Shown here one piece after another: positions 36,694-45,878 of a stretch of DNA of 64,000 nucleotides. The translations under genes and the position numbers were made by a program. A model generated the notes under the pieces. The model ran no database searches. It had not been told where the DNA came from and saw only the letters and a list, made by a program, of their open reading frames with translations. The stretch covers positions 1,153,601 to 1,217,600 of the forward strand of contig NZ_KB849717.1 of NCBI RefSeq assembly GCF_000368825.1, written 5' to 3'. Positions within the stretch are counted from its first letter, which is position 1. Every line of letters begins with the position of its first letter. The DNA is from Acinetobacter ursingii DSM 16037 = CIP 107286. Lineage in GTDB: Bacteria > Pseudomonadota > Gammaproteobacteria > Pseudomonadales > Moraxellaceae.

Positions 36694-37458
36694 ATGAAAC
36701 GTCTTGAAAATAAAATCGTCATTATTACAGGCGCAAGCTCAGGCATAGGCCGAGAAAGTGCTTTGCTGTTTGCGCAGCAAGGTGCAATCGTGATCAATGT
36801 GGCTCGACGTGCTGAACGTCTTCAAGAGCTTGAGCAACGCATTAAAGCAGAAGGCAATATGTGTTTCTCTGTGGTTGGTGATCTTTGTGATCCATCGACC
36901 ATGCAACGTGCTTTAGACTTAGCTTTACAACATTTTGGTCGCATTGATATTGCCTTTAACAATGCCGGTATATTAGGTGCATTAAAACCTACGCATCAAA
37001 TCAGTCAAACTGAATGGGAAAACACTTTAAACACCAATCTTTCTGCAAATTTCTATGCTGCACAAATGCAATTAAACGCCATGCTTCAACAAAAAAATGG
37101 TTGTATCTTATTTACCTCGACGTTTGTTGGGCATCGCATAGGTTTTCCAAATATGGCGGCTTATGCTGCCAGTAAAGCAGGTTTAATTGGCTTAACTCAG
37201 GTGATTGCCGCAGAGTATGGCACCTTCGGTATTCGTTGTAACTGTATCATCCCTGGAGGTACAGATACAGAAATGGGACGTGCTGCTGTAGATAACGAAC
37301 CAGCACGTCAACATATTCAGAATTTACATGCTTTAAAACGAATGGCACAGCCTCAAGAAATTGCACAAGCTGCTTTATTTGCGGTGAGTGATGAATCTAG
37401 TTTTATGACAGGCTCAACCCTTTACGTTGACGGCGGTATTTCCGTAGTGCGGGGTTGA
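36694..37458 (+). CDS. Short-chain dehydrogenase/reductase
   Basis: 254 residues from ATG 36694 (an upstream in-frame ATG at 36664 would add ten residues read from the inverted repeat). Classical SDR: TGASSGIG (12-19), NNAG after DIAFN, catalytic Ser in TSTFVGHRIG, YAASK (Tyr/Lys) and the C-terminal GSTLYVDGG. Probably NAD(P)-dependent; substrate unknown. No strong Shine-Dalgarno is visible at either start. Confidence 0.88.
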   Translation: MKRLENKIVIITGASSGIGRESALLFAQQGAIVINVARRAERLQELEQRIKAEGNMCFSVVGDLCDPSTMQRALDLALQHFGRIDIAFNNAGILGALKPTHQISQTEWENTLNTNLSANFYAAQMQLNAMLQQKNGCILFTSTFVGHRIGFPNMAAYAASKAGLIGLTQVIAAEYGTFGIRCNCIIPGGTDTEMGRAAVDNEPARQHIQNLHALKRMAQPQEIAQAALFAVSDESSFMTGSTLYVDGGISVVRG

Positions 37459-37467
37459 CTCAAAAAA

Positions 37468-37490
37468 AAGCATCCATTGAGGATGCTTTG
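37468..37490. terminator. Bidirectional terminator between SDR and AraC genes
   Basis: AAAGCATCC and GGATGCTTT with loop ATTGA. A8-type run on one side gives a T-run for the minus-strand AraC gene. Confidence 0.85.
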
Positions 37491-37492
37491 TC

Positions 37493-38506
37493 TTAAGAAG
37501 AACGCTGCTTACGCTTTCTATATTCTACTGGCGTTTCATTGGTCCAGCGTTTAAATGCTCGATAAAAAGTACTTGGTTCAGAAAAACCCGTTAGATAAAC
37601 AATACGTTCAACACTTTCATTGGTATTAGCCAGTAGTTTCTTGGCTAAACGGCAACGGTAATCTGACAAAATCTGCTGAAAACTGGTATTGGCTTCGCTC
37701 AATTGAGTTCTTAGGCGACGCGGTGTAATGTGTAACTGCGCTGCAACTGTTTCCAGTGTGGTTTCACCGCTTTCTAAGGTTGAACCAATCGCACGGCGGA
37801 CTTCACCGACTAAATCATAGCGTGCCAGCTCCTGAAGCTTTTCAATCGCAAGTTGTTCATGTAACTGCAATAGCTCTGGTTCCGCTTGCCACAGTGGATA
37901 ATCCAGAATATCGGCATCAAAATATAACCGTGTTTCTTTTTGACCTAGACTGACTGGGCAGCCATACACACGTATATATTCATCTTCTGCTGCGCCTTGA
38001 TTAAAGTCAAAATCAATAAAAATAGGCTTAAACGCACCTTCGGTAATAAATTTAAAAAATCGTAAGATGCCTGATAAAGCGCATTCTGAAAAATGTCGAT
38101 TGACAATATTGTCAGAGAATGACTGTTCGCCATTGGTCAAGTAACATCCATTTTCATCGACCACTAAGCGCGCTTGTAAAGCATCACTAATTAAACGTTG
38201 ATAGGCTAATGCTCGTTTGAGTCCTTCACCAAATGTTGCACTACTAATAAATAAATGCTCAATCACCTGACCACGATATAAAGGTAAATGCTCACCCAAA
38301 TGCAAACCAATATCGGGGTCTTTACTCACTTCTTCTGCCGCAATCCAAAAGGCATATTGCGCATTTAAAGGAGTACGGGTATTGGTATCCACCTGATTTA
38401 AGGCAACACCCGCTTTTGTTAAAATTTCTTCGGTTGGCAATCCCGCACGACGAATCGCCTGATAGCCAAATCGTAATACAACCGACGCATCTGTTAGCTG
38501 ACCCAC
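37493..38506 (-). CDS. AraC family transcriptional regulator (OruR/FeaR-like)
   Basis: 337 residues. The N-terminal domain (about 10-210) resembles the AraC-binding type 2 domain of OruR/GbdR-like regulators. The C-terminal AraC HTH pair lies at about 237-332 (TLETVAAQLHITPRRLRTQL and ERIVYLTGFSEPSTFYRAFKRWTNETPVEYR). Its target is probably not the convergent SDR gene but something elsewhere. The ligand is unknown. Confidence 0.88.
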   Translation of the reverse strand: MGQLTDASVVLRFGYQAIRRAGLPTEEILTKAGVALNQVDTNTRTPLNAQYAFWIAAEEVSKDPDIGLHLGEHLPLYRGQVIEHLFISSATFGEGLKRALAYQRLISDALQARLVVDENGCYLTNGEQSFSDNIVNRHFSECALSGILRFFKFITEGAFKPIFIDFDFNQGAAEDEYIRVYGCPVSLGQKETRLYFDADILDYPLWQAEPELLQLHEQLAIEKLQELARYDLVGEVRRAIGSTLESGETTLETVAAQLHITPRRLRTQLSEANTSFQQILSDYRCRLAKKLLANTNESVERIVYLTGFSEPSTFYRAFKRWTNETPVEYRKRKQRSS

Positions 38507-38671
38507 GTGACATCCTTCCTTGTATGTTCTTCATTTATACTTAAAAACGTAATTTAGATTACCGCTGATTGACCAAACTGACAACTCAATTCAGGTCATT
38601 TTTACACATTTTTTTTAATGAATTTGACCCATTTGCCACTTTGACAAGCACCATAAATTGGGGCACTGGTC

Positions 38672-38700
38672 TTGTTTTTTGATAAAAAATTGACTACAAT
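38672..38700 (+). promoter_or_regulatory. infA promoter
   Basis: TTGTTT (38672-38677), 17-bp spacer, TACAAT (38695-38700), 33 bp before the infA ATG. Confidence 0.65.
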
Positions 38701-38733
38701 TTGCGCCTTTCCAATTTGATCATCAGGTAGGCT

Positions 38734-38955
38734 ATGGCCAATAAAGAGGAACTCATCGAGTTCGAAGGCGTTGTCACCGAAACGCTTCCTAATACGATGT
38801 TCCGTGTACGTTTAGAAAACGGTCACGAAGTAATTGCACACATTTCTGGTAAAATGCGTAAACACTATATTCGTATTTTAACGGGCGACAATGTTAAAGT
38901 TGAAATGACCCCATACGATTTGACCAAAGGTCGTATTACTTATCGTGCGCGCTAA
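38734..38955 (+). CDS. infA: Translation initiation factor IF-1
   Basis: 73 residues, S1/OB-fold: [56 protein letters not shown] at the end. Full length for the family. It binds the ribosomal A site during initiation. Monocistronic with promoter and terminator. Confidence 0.98.
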   Translation: MANKEELIEFEGVVTETLPNTMFRVRLENGHEVIAHISGKMRKHYIRILTGDNVKVEMTPYDLTKGRITYRAR

Positions 38956-38976
38956 TTCCGTTTAGTGAATGCAAAG

Positions 38977-39005
38977 AAGCCACTGTTTATCTGTGGCTTT
39001 TTTTA
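38977..39005 (+). terminator. infA terminator
   Basis: AAGCCAC and GTGGCTT stem with a 9-nt loop, followed by TTTTTTT. Confidence 0.85.
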
Positions 39006-39155
39006 TATACATGAACTCACATAACTCAAATTAATATTGAGTTTTTAAAAAAATTAGATGAATTTTCAACTTATAACCTGTTTTTTTTATATAATTACGA
39101 ACCCATACACTAAGGCTTTTAAAGCCTATCCTTAAAAGAAAATGGAATATTTAAA

Positions 39156-39548
39156 ATGAAAAAATCTTGGATGGCACTTTCAACACTTTGCATTTGTTTT
39201 AGCTTATTTTCTGCCTGCACCACAACAGGGTGGAAATCTAAAGATCTTAATGCATATTTGCAACAATTTGTTGGGCAATCAACTCAACAAGTGCAACAAA
39301 CCATTAACTTAAAATCCATGGGATATCAAACAACACAAAAGCCTATTCTCACATCAGATCAGCTCACATATACCGTGATACGTTCTTTAAACATCCCCAC
39401 TCCAGCGGCTAGAAGTTTTGACGGGATGACCATTCAAACAGGTGCAAGCGGAGCAAATAGTTATAATTTAAATATAAAATGCGATATTGTATTTTTACTC
39501 AAAAATAACGTTGTTCAATCTTATCAATATCAGGGTCGAGCTTGTTAA
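39156..39548 (+). CDS. Lipoprotein, 130 aa
   Basis: Signal peptide with lipobox LFSAC (Cys at about residue 21). The mature part has two further cysteines (one in KCDIVFLL and the terminal GRAC) that could form a disulfide. I do not recognise the domain; small Acinetobacter lipoproteins of this kind are common. Own terminator, AT-rich promoter region. Confidence 0.8.
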   Translation: MKKSWMALSTLCICFSLFSACTTTGWKSKDLNAYLQQFVGQSTQQVQQTINLKSMGYQTTQKPILTSDQLTYTVIRSLNIPTPAARSFDGMTIQTGASGANSYNLNIKCDIVFLLKNNVVQSYQYQGRAC

Positions 39549-39573
39549 AAATATATGATTATGTGGATTTAAT

Positions 39574-39599
39574 AAAAATGCAGCCGAAGCTGCATTTTT
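39574..39599. terminator. Bidirectional terminator between lipoprotein and leuB genes
   Basis: AAAAATGCAGC and GCTGCATTTTT form an 11-bp stem with loop CGAA. Confidence 0.92.
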
Positions 39600-39626
39600 A
39601 TTGTTACCAATCTTGATGATTCAAAA

Positions 39627-40706
39627 TTAAGCCAGTGCTTGAACCACAGCATCACCCATTTCTGAAGTACCAACCTTCGTCATGCCTTCAGACATAATAT
39701 CACCCGTACGCAAGCCCTGATCCAATACGTTACCTACAGCATCTTCAATCGCTTTTGCTGCTGCTTCTTCACGGAAGGTGTAACGCAACATCATGGCAAC
39801 CGATAAAATTGTGGCCAGTGGGTTTGCAATATTTTGTCCAGCGATATCTGGTGCCGAACCATGACAAGGTTCGTACATGCCTTTGCCATTTTCATCTAGC
39901 GACGCAGATGGCAACATACCAATGGAACCTGTCAACATCGCTGCTTCATCAGACAGAATATCACCAAACAAGTTACCTGTGACGATCACATCAAATTGCT
40001 TTGGCGCACGCACCAATTGCATAGCTGCGTTATCCACGTACATATGCGAAAGCTGAATGTCTGAATAATGAGCCTGTTGCAAATCAGTTACAGTTTGCTT
40101 CCACAGCTCAGTCACTTCTAACACATTGGCTTTATCGACTGAACAAACCTTACCACCACGTAACCCTGCCATCTCAAAAGCAACTTTGGCGATACGTTTA
40201 ATTTCAGATTCGCTATAAACATCGGTGTTGTAGCCTTGTTTTTCGCCATTTTCCAGTTCACGAATACCACGTGGCTGACCAAAGTAAATACCACCTGTCA
40301 GTTCACGAACAATCAGAATATCCAGACCAGCAACGATCTCTGGTTTTAAGCTTGAAGCATCTGCCAATTGCGGATAAAGAATCGCTGGGCGTAAATTTGC
40401 AAATAAGTTTAATTCACTACGAATTTTTAATAAGCCACGTTCTGGACGGATCGAGCGCTCAATCGTATCCCACTTAGGCCCACCGACTGCACCAAGTAAA
40501 ATTGCATCGGCTTTTTTGGCTTGTTGCGAAGTGACCGCAGGATATGGTTCACCATGTGCATCAATCGCAGAACCACCTAACAGTCCATGTTCCCAACTCA
40601 AACCTAAATTAAATTTTTGATTAACTGAAGTTAATACTTTTTCAGCGGCAGCCATAATTTCTGGGCCAATACCGTCACCCGCTAAAATTAAAATTTGTTT
40701 CGACAT
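39627..40706 (-). CDS. leuB: 3-isopropylmalate dehydrogenase LeuB
   Basis: 359 residues from ATG 40706 (GGAAAGAAG just upstream; a longer frame is unlikely). [20 protein letters not shown], substrate-binding [31 protein letters not shown] and the metal-binding [12 protein letters not shown]. It oxidises 3-isopropylmalate to 2-ketoisocaproate. It is 48 bp after a lipoprotein gene that sits between leuD and leuB. Confidence 0.96.
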   Translation of the reverse strand: MSKQILILAGDGIGPEIMAAAEKVLTSVNQKFNLGLSWEHGLLGGSAIDAHGEPYPAVTSQQAKKADAILLGAVGGPKWDTIERSIRPERGLLKIRSELNLFANLRPAILYPQLADASSLKPEIVAGLDILIVRELTGGIYFGQPRGIRELENGEKQGYNTDVYSESEIKRIAKVAFEMAGLRGGKVCSVDKANVLEVTELWKQTVTDLQQAHYSDIQLSHMYVDNAAMQLVRAPKQFDVIVTGNLFGDILSDEAAMLTGSIGMLPSASLDENGKGMYEPCHGSAPDIAGQNIANPLATILSVAMMLRYTFREEAAAKAIEDAVGNVLDQGLRTGDIMSEGMTKVGTSEMGDAVVQALA

Positions 40707-40754
40707 TTCTTCTTTCCATTTTTTCACTGTATCAGCCAATTTGCTGATGGGTCA

Positions 40755-41330
40755 TTAAACCTTTTGCTCTACAAACTCACCCAAACCTGTCACAGCGTTA
40801 AAAGGACGACAAAAACGGCGAATGGTACGCTGACCCTCTTCCATTGCGACACATAACGGCTCTGGTGCAGACACATTGAGTAAGCTTCCGCCTGTATGTT
40901 TGGAGCGATCACGGTACATTTTAAAGGTATAGTGCTGATTCGATTTAAACTGATGAATCACATGAAAAGTTTCAGCACGATCAGGTGAAATAGGATAGAA
41001 ACGAATCACTAATTCATATTGATCTGCGGGTACAGACAAATACATGACATTATGTGAGCTAAAAACAGAACCCTGTAAGCGGACAATGCCCTGCTCAAGA
41101 CTTTCCGAACTTACCCGATGACTATTTGCATCCATAATGGGCGTTGTATTTAGACGCTCAAACTCACAATGTTTGACACCAGCACAATAGATAGAAGCAT
41201 TGGCCCGAGTATTTCCTATCCCCGCTTGTTTAATACGTAATGTATCAACAACTGTGTTTGTGCTTTGACATGCACTCAGTGCAACTGAGCATATTCCAAG
41301 CATCACACTATGGAGAAATGTCCTCTTCAT
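40755..41330 (-). CDS. Lipoprotein inside the leuCD-leuB cluster
   Basis: 191 residues. Lipobox LSAC (Cys at about residue 20). The mature region is a beta-rich domain with GSLLNVSAPEPLCVAM and three further cysteines. I do not recognise the family. It lies between leuD (113 bp upstream) and leuB on the same strand. Unusual company for leucine biosynthesis; it may have its own promoter in the gap. Confidence 0.78.
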   Translation of the reverse strand: MKRTFLHSVMLGICSVALSACQSTNTVVDTLRIKQAGIGNTRANASIYCAGVKHCEFERLNTTPIMDANSHRVSSESLEQGIVRLQGSVFSSHNVMYLSVPADQYELVIRFYPISPDRAETFHVIHQFKSNQHYTFKMYRDRSKHTGGSLLNVSAPEPLCVAMEEGQRTIRRFCRPFNAVTGLGEFVEQKV

Positions 41331-41443
41331 TGTCAGAGCCCAACCTTATTCAGAGTAAAGTTTTTCAACATCTTTTAGCCTGCATGGTAACAAGAGTTGA
41401 GCTTCTATGCTATTGCTATCTTTAAAAAGTACCGCTCTCCTAT

Positions 41444-42094
41444 TTACTGCTGCAACTCCTGAAATACCCAAGGACGTGACTGTTTGGCCTGCGCTTCAAA
41501 TGCACGAATTGCATCGGCATTTTGCAAGGTCAAGCCAATATCATCCAAACCATTCAACAAACAATGCTTGCGGAACGAATCAATTTCAAATGTAAATGCC
41601 TGACCCGATGGCGTACGTACTTCCTGTGCCGCTAAATCAACAGTCAGTTGATATCCTTCGTTTGCAGCGCATTCTTTAAATAACTGATCTACAATATCTT
41701 CTGGCAAAATTACAGGCAACATCCCATTCTTAAACGAGTTATTAAAGAAAATATCCGCATAACTTGGTGCAATCACGGTACGAAAACCGTATTCATTTAA
41801 TGCCCACGGTGCATGTTCACGGCTTGAACCACAGCCAAAATTGGTCCGTGCCAATAAAATATTTGAACCTTGATAGCGTGGCTTATTTAAAACAAAATCA
41901 GGATTTTTAGGGCGCTTGCTAATATCCTGTCCCAAATAACCTTCGTCTAAATAGCGTAGCTCATCAAATAAGTTATCGCCAAAACCTGTACGTTTGATCG
42001 ATTTTAAAAACTGTTTTGGAATAATTAAATCGGTATCGACATTGGCACGATCCAAAGGTGCAACAATACCCTGTTCAACTGTATATTTTTTCAT
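41444..42094 (-). CDS. leuD: 3-isopropylmalate dehydratase small subunit LeuD
   Basis: 216 residues. [16 protein letters not shown] at the N terminus, [13 protein letters not shown] in the middle, [15 protein letters not shown]. Partner of LeuC. 11 bp after leuC, so clearly the same operon. Confidence 0.96.
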   Translation of the reverse strand: MKKYTVEQGIVAPLDRANVDTDLIIPKQFLKSIKRTGFGDNLFDELRYLDEGYLGQDISKRPKNPDFVLNKPRYQGSNILLARTNFGCGSSREHAPWALNEYGFRTVIAPSYADIFFNNSFKNGMLPVILPEDIVDQLFKECAANEGYQLTVDLAAQEVRTPSGQAFTFEIDSFRKHCLLNGLDDIGLTLQNADAIRAFEAQAKQSRPWVFQELQQ

Positions 42095-42105
42095 GGTTTG
42101 CTTCC

Positions 42106-43539
42106 TTAGAATGAACGAACATCAACAAAATGACCCGCAATTGCGGCTGCTGCGGCCATTGCTGGACTGACCAAATGCGTTCTTCCCCCATTGCCCTGAC
42201 GCCCTTCAAAGTTACGGTTTGACGTTGAAGCGCAATGCTCGCCTGGTTGTAACTTATCTGCATTCATGGCCAAACACATTGAACAACCCGGTTCACGCCA
42301 TTCAAAACCTGCTTCCAAGAAAATTTGGTCTAAACCTTCTTGCTCTGCCTGTTGTTTGACCAAACCAGAACCCGGCACGATCATCGCCTGTTTAATGCTT
42401 GAAGCCACCTTACGACCTTTCACCACTTCTGCGGCTGCACGAATATCTTCTATACGCGAGTTGGTACATGAACCAATAAAGACGCGATCTAACTGAATAT
42501 CTTCCAATGCCTGACCCGCAGTTAAACCCATATATTGATAAGCACGTGTCCAGTCATTGCGTTGTACGTCATCTTTGGCTTGTTCCAATGTCGGAACAGC
42601 TTTCGATACTGGAATGACCATCTCAGGTGAAGTGCCCCAAGATACTTGTGGCTCAATCTCTTCACCCTGCAAAACAACCACTGTATCAAAGTGAGCATCT
42701 TGATCAGAATGTAAAGTATTCCAGTAGGCGACTGCTTGATCCCATTGTTCATCTTTTGGTGCATACGGACGATTTTTCACATATTCAATGGTTTTATCAT
42801 CGACTGCCACCATGCCCACGCGCGCGCCCGCTTCGATTGCCATATTACAGACCGTCATACGACCTTCAATCGACATATCACGGAAGACTTGTCCACCAAA
42901 TTCAATCGCGTGACCTGTTCCACCCGCAGTCCCGATTTTTCCAATAATCGCCAAGACCACATCTTTCGAGGTGACACCTTTGCCTAAAGTGCCATCGACA
43001 CGAACCAACATGTTTTTCATTTTCTTTTGAACAAGGCACTGGGTTGCCAAGACATGCTCAACTTCTGATGTTCCAATCCCATGTGCCAAGCAACCAAATG
43101 CACCATGTGTAGCAGTATGCGAGTCACCACATACCACGGTCATTCCTGGCAAAGTTAAACCTTGCTCAGGCCCCACCACATGTGCAATACCCTGACGAAT
43201 ATCATTGATACCAAATTCAACGATATCGAAAGTTTTGCAGTTATCATCAAGGGTTTGTACCTGAATGCGTGAAGTATCATCTTCAATCCCTGCAATCCCC
43301 TGCGCACGTTCTTTTTTGGAGGTTGGAACGTTATGATCAGGCGTTGCGATATTGGCACTTAAACGCCAAGGCTTACGATCTGCAAGTTGTAAACCTTCAA
43401 AAGCTTGCGGACTGGTCACTTCATGTAATAAATGACGATCGATATAAATGAGGCTTGAACCATCGTCTCGTTGTGAGACCAAATGGTCATCCCATAATTT
43501 GTCATATAAAGTTTTTGCGCCTTGGGTATTGCCTGCCAT
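42106..43539 (-). CDS. leuC: 3-isopropylmalate dehydratase large subunit LeuC
   Basis: 477 residues from ATG 43539 (GGAGAG upstream); an ATG at 43566 lacks a Shine-Dalgarno. Iron-sulfur cluster cysteines: [13 protein letters not shown] and [21 protein letters not shown] and DHNVPTS fit LeuC. With LeuD it isomerises 2- to 3-isopropylmalate. A perfect TATAAT -10 and a palindrome are upstream. Confidence 0.96.
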   Translation of the reverse strand: MAGNTQGAKTLYDKLWDDHLVSQRDDGSSLIYIDRHLLHEVTSPQAFEGLQLADRKPWRLSANIATPDHNVPTSKKERAQGIAGIEDDTSRIQVQTLDDNCKTFDIVEFGINDIRQGIAHVVGPEQGLTLPGMTVVCGDSHTATHGAFGCLAHGIGTSEVEHVLATQCLVQKKMKNMLVRVDGTLGKGVTSKDVVLAIIGKIGTAGGTGHAIEFGGQVFRDMSIEGRMTVCNMAIEAGARVGMVAVDDKTIEYVKNRPYAPKDEQWDQAVAYWNTLHSDQDAHFDTVVVLQGEEIEPQVSWGTSPEMVIPVSKAVPTLEQAKDDVQRNDWTRAYQYMGLTAGQALEDIQLDRVFIGSCTNSRIEDIRAAAEVVKGRKVASSIKQAMIVPGSGLVKQQAEQEGLDQIFLEAGFEWREPGCSMCLAMNADKLQPGEHCASTSNRNFEGRQGNGGRTHLVSPAMAAAAAIAGHFVDVRSF

Positions 43540-43594
43540 GTCGTCGCTCTCCACCGTGCTTGCCATTGGACTGGGTAATGCTAATCTTATCTTG

Positions 43595-43620
43595 ATTATA
43601 GCGAATGTTTTACATAAAAC
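43595..43620 (-). promoter_or_regulatory. leuCD promoter with palindrome
   Basis: Minus-strand TATAAT at 43595-43600, 56 bp before the start codon. The perfect palindrome GTTTTA-TG-TAAAAC (43607-43620) lies in the spacer towards a weak -35. It could be an operator. Confidence 0.5.
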
Positions 43621-43682
43621 TAATTTATCATTTTTATAAATTAATAAACTTTTTGGAATGAAATTTTTACTTTTTATTTCTA

Positions 43683-43734
43683 CAAAAAAAATTGCTAAGT
43701 GCATATAACGCTCTGGTTATTTGTACTTAGCAAT
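43683..43734 (-). terminator. Terminator after DUF4282 gene
   Basis: Long stem: ATTGCTAAGT with ACTTAGCAAT and inner ATAAC/GTTAT around GCTCTG. On the minus strand followed by TTTTTTTT. Confidence 0.88.
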
Positions 43735-43758
43735 ATGTTTTTGATGATCTGGGGACTT

Positions 43759-44025
43759 TTAGCTTTTATCTGCGATTTTTTTCAAATTATCATGAATTTT
43801 GAAAATAACAATGAGTAATTCACTATATACCCGAACTATCACCAAGCCAAAAATAATGACAAAAATAGCCATAAGAAAACGCATGCCGAAATTAGTATAG
43901 GCATAACGACCTATTCCAAATAGCATACTCATAGAAGTCAACGAAACACCCACTAGACCTAACCAATATATGATCGTAATAATTTTCGGGGTGATCATCG
44001 TATCGAGTTTAAGAAAATCTTTCAT
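43759..44025 (-). CDS. DUF4282 small membrane protein
   Basis: 88 residues. N-terminal FLKLDTMITPKIITIIYWLGL, two membrane helices (about 16-38 and 48-70), then ELLIVIFKIHDNLKKI. This is the DUF4282 pattern. It is 18 bp after the lipoprotein gene, so a two-gene operon. Function unknown. Confidence 0.85.
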   Translation of the reverse strand: MKDFLKLDTMITPKIITIIYWLGLVGVSLTSMSMLFGIGRYAYTNFGMRFLMAIFVIIFGLVIVRVYSELLIVIFKIHDNLKKIADKS

Positions 44026-44043
44026 AAATATACCCTGTGCAGA

Positions 44044-44562
44044 TTAAGATAATTTCTGTTGTATTCGTTTTTGTTGTTCAAGCAATTGCTTTTGAAGTGT
44101 GGCCATTTCCTCTTGAGTTTGTTTAACTTCAACAGGATTAGGTGGAGTAGCTGTTGTTTGTTCAACCATTTTTAAAGATAAATTGTTCATTTGAATCAAC
44201 TTGTCTCTCAAGCTACTGACTTCAACACTTTTTAATTGAGCTTGTGCCAATTCATTATTAAAGCTATCAATAAAAGGCAACATGGATGTTAAAGTTTGTT
44301 TAACTTTATCGGCTTGACCACTTTGCATAGCTTTCATCATTTCATTTTGAAATTCAGATGCTTTTGCTACATTTTTTGTTGAAATTTGATCGATCAATTG
44401 TGTATCAGTCTTGATATCTGCCAGATTATTCGTACTAAATTTGTTTGCAGCAACCTGCTGACTCTGCGGTTGTTGTTCGCCTTCTGATTGATTGGCTTGT
44501 TTACTACATGCACTCAATGACACAGCAGTACAGCACATAAGTACAGTGATCAGTTTATTCAT
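44044..44562 (-). CDS. Helical lipoprotein, 172 aa
   Basis: Lipobox LSAC (Cys at about residue 19). The mature part is almost wholly helical with a Gln-rich segment and a C-terminal coiled coil (about 140-171, QTQEEMATLQKQLLEQQKRIQQ). No known domain recognised. First gene of the pair with the DUF4282 gene. Confidence 0.8.
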   Translation of the reverse strand: MNKLITVLMCCTAVSLSACSKQANQSEGEQQPQSQQVAANKFSTNNLADIKTDTQLIDQISTKNVAKASEFQNEMMKAMQSGQADKVKQTLTSMLPFIDSFNNELAQAQLKSVEVSSLRDKLIQMNNLSLKMVEQTTATPPNPVEVKQTQEEMATLQKQLLEQQKRIQQKLS

Positions 44563-44794
44563 TAGGTTCCCCTCAAAATAATAATTTTAAGAGATCGCTT
44601 TTTTTATTAATTATCTAAAAACTGTTTTATTACTATCTTTTAAAGCAATAGAGAAAATAATCACTGAAGAAAAACTTGCCTTAAAACTCACCAAACAGAT
44701 CGCTTTGTGTTGGAAAGGTGGGGGTGAAAATCATTTGCTGTTGTTAGCTGACTAAAGTTAAGATGATGTCAATCAAAGAACTTAATACTGCCCC

Positions 44795-45685
44795 ATGAAT
44801 CTCGCCGCCTTTGAAGCCTTTGTAAAAGTGATGGAAACAGGTTCAATTTCGCTGGCTGCCGAACAGTTGTTTATTACCCAACCTGCTGTCACCAAACGAA
44901 TCCATAGTCTGGAAGAATATTTTGGAGTCAAATTATTTGAGTCCGCAGGTCGTGGCGTACAACCCACTCATGCAGCGCACTCCTTGTTACCGCGAGTCAA
45001 AAACTGGCTGAATGAACTCGGCGATATTCATTACACACTCAGCCATGAACATGATCAGGTGCAAGGTCGCTTAAAAATAGGGACGAGCCATCATATTGGC
45101 TTGCATCATCTGCCCTATTATTTAAAACAATATGTACAAGAGTTTCCAAATGTAAAACTGGATGTGCATTTTGTAGATTCTGAACAGGCACATGAACAAG
45201 TCTTGGCAGGTGATCTGGAACTCGCTTTTTTAACACTCCCCCCCCAAGGCGATGAACGTTTAAGCTATATGAATGTCTGGACAGATCCACTTGTCTTTGT
45301 AGCCGCCCCATTTCATCCATTGGCACAGCAAAAAAATCTAACCCTTGAAGATTTACTAAATTATCCAAGTCTGTTGCCCTCTGCACAAACCTATACCAGT
45401 CAAATCACTTTAGCTGAGTTTGAAAAACATGGCCTCAAACCCAAAATCACCATGAGTAATAATCCACTTGAATCCATTCGAATGCTGGTTTCGATTGGTT
45501 TAGGTTGGTCTGTTTTACCTAAAACGCTGGTGAATCAGGACTTGCAGCAACTCGATCTAAATATGGAACTACACCGACAATTAGGCATGGTCTGGCATCC
45601 ATCACGTAGTCAATCCAAAGCAGCTCAAGCGCTTATTCATTTAGTACAATGTCATTTACACAATAAATCTTTGAGACCTATGTAA
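44795..45685 (+). CDS. LysR family transcriptional regulator
   Basis: 296 residues. N-terminal HTH (about 3-60, FEAFVKVMETGSISLAAEQLFITQPAVTKRIHSLEEYFGVKLFE), effector domain 90-290 with periplasmic-binding fold. CysB/CbbR-like spacing. The target genes are not identified; ovoA begins 193 bp downstream on the same strand but that does not prove control. Confidence 0.9.
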   Translation: MNLAAFEAFVKVMETGSISLAAEQLFITQPAVTKRIHSLEEYFGVKLFESAGRGVQPTHAAHSLLPRVKNWLNELGDIHYTLSHEHDQVQGRLKIGTSHHIGLHHLPYYLKQYVQEFPNVKLDVHFVDSEQAHEQVLAGDLELAFLTLPPQGDERLSYMNVWTDPLVFVAAPFHPLAQQKNLTLEDLLNYPSLLPSAQTYTSQITLAEFEKHGLKPKITMSNNPLESIRMLVSIGLGWSVLPKTLVNQDLQQLDLNMELHRQLGMVWHPSRSQSKAAQALIHLVQCHLHNKSLRPM

Positions 45686-45878
45686 CCCAGATTTACCGCT
45701 GTTTACTGAACTATAAAAAACCTAAAGCCAAATAGGAGTAAGTTGGTGCTTAAGCCATGCCTTATTCCTATTCAAGAATAACAAATCAATATGATTGAAA
45801 TATCGAAGTACTGAAATATCAAAGCATGGTGAAGCTAAATAAAAATCGAATGATAGCCTGCCAAGATGGAGCCTCAGC

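Noticed and set aside
41407-41595. Short plus-strand frame over leuD
   Set aside because: Antisense shadow of leuD with no start context.
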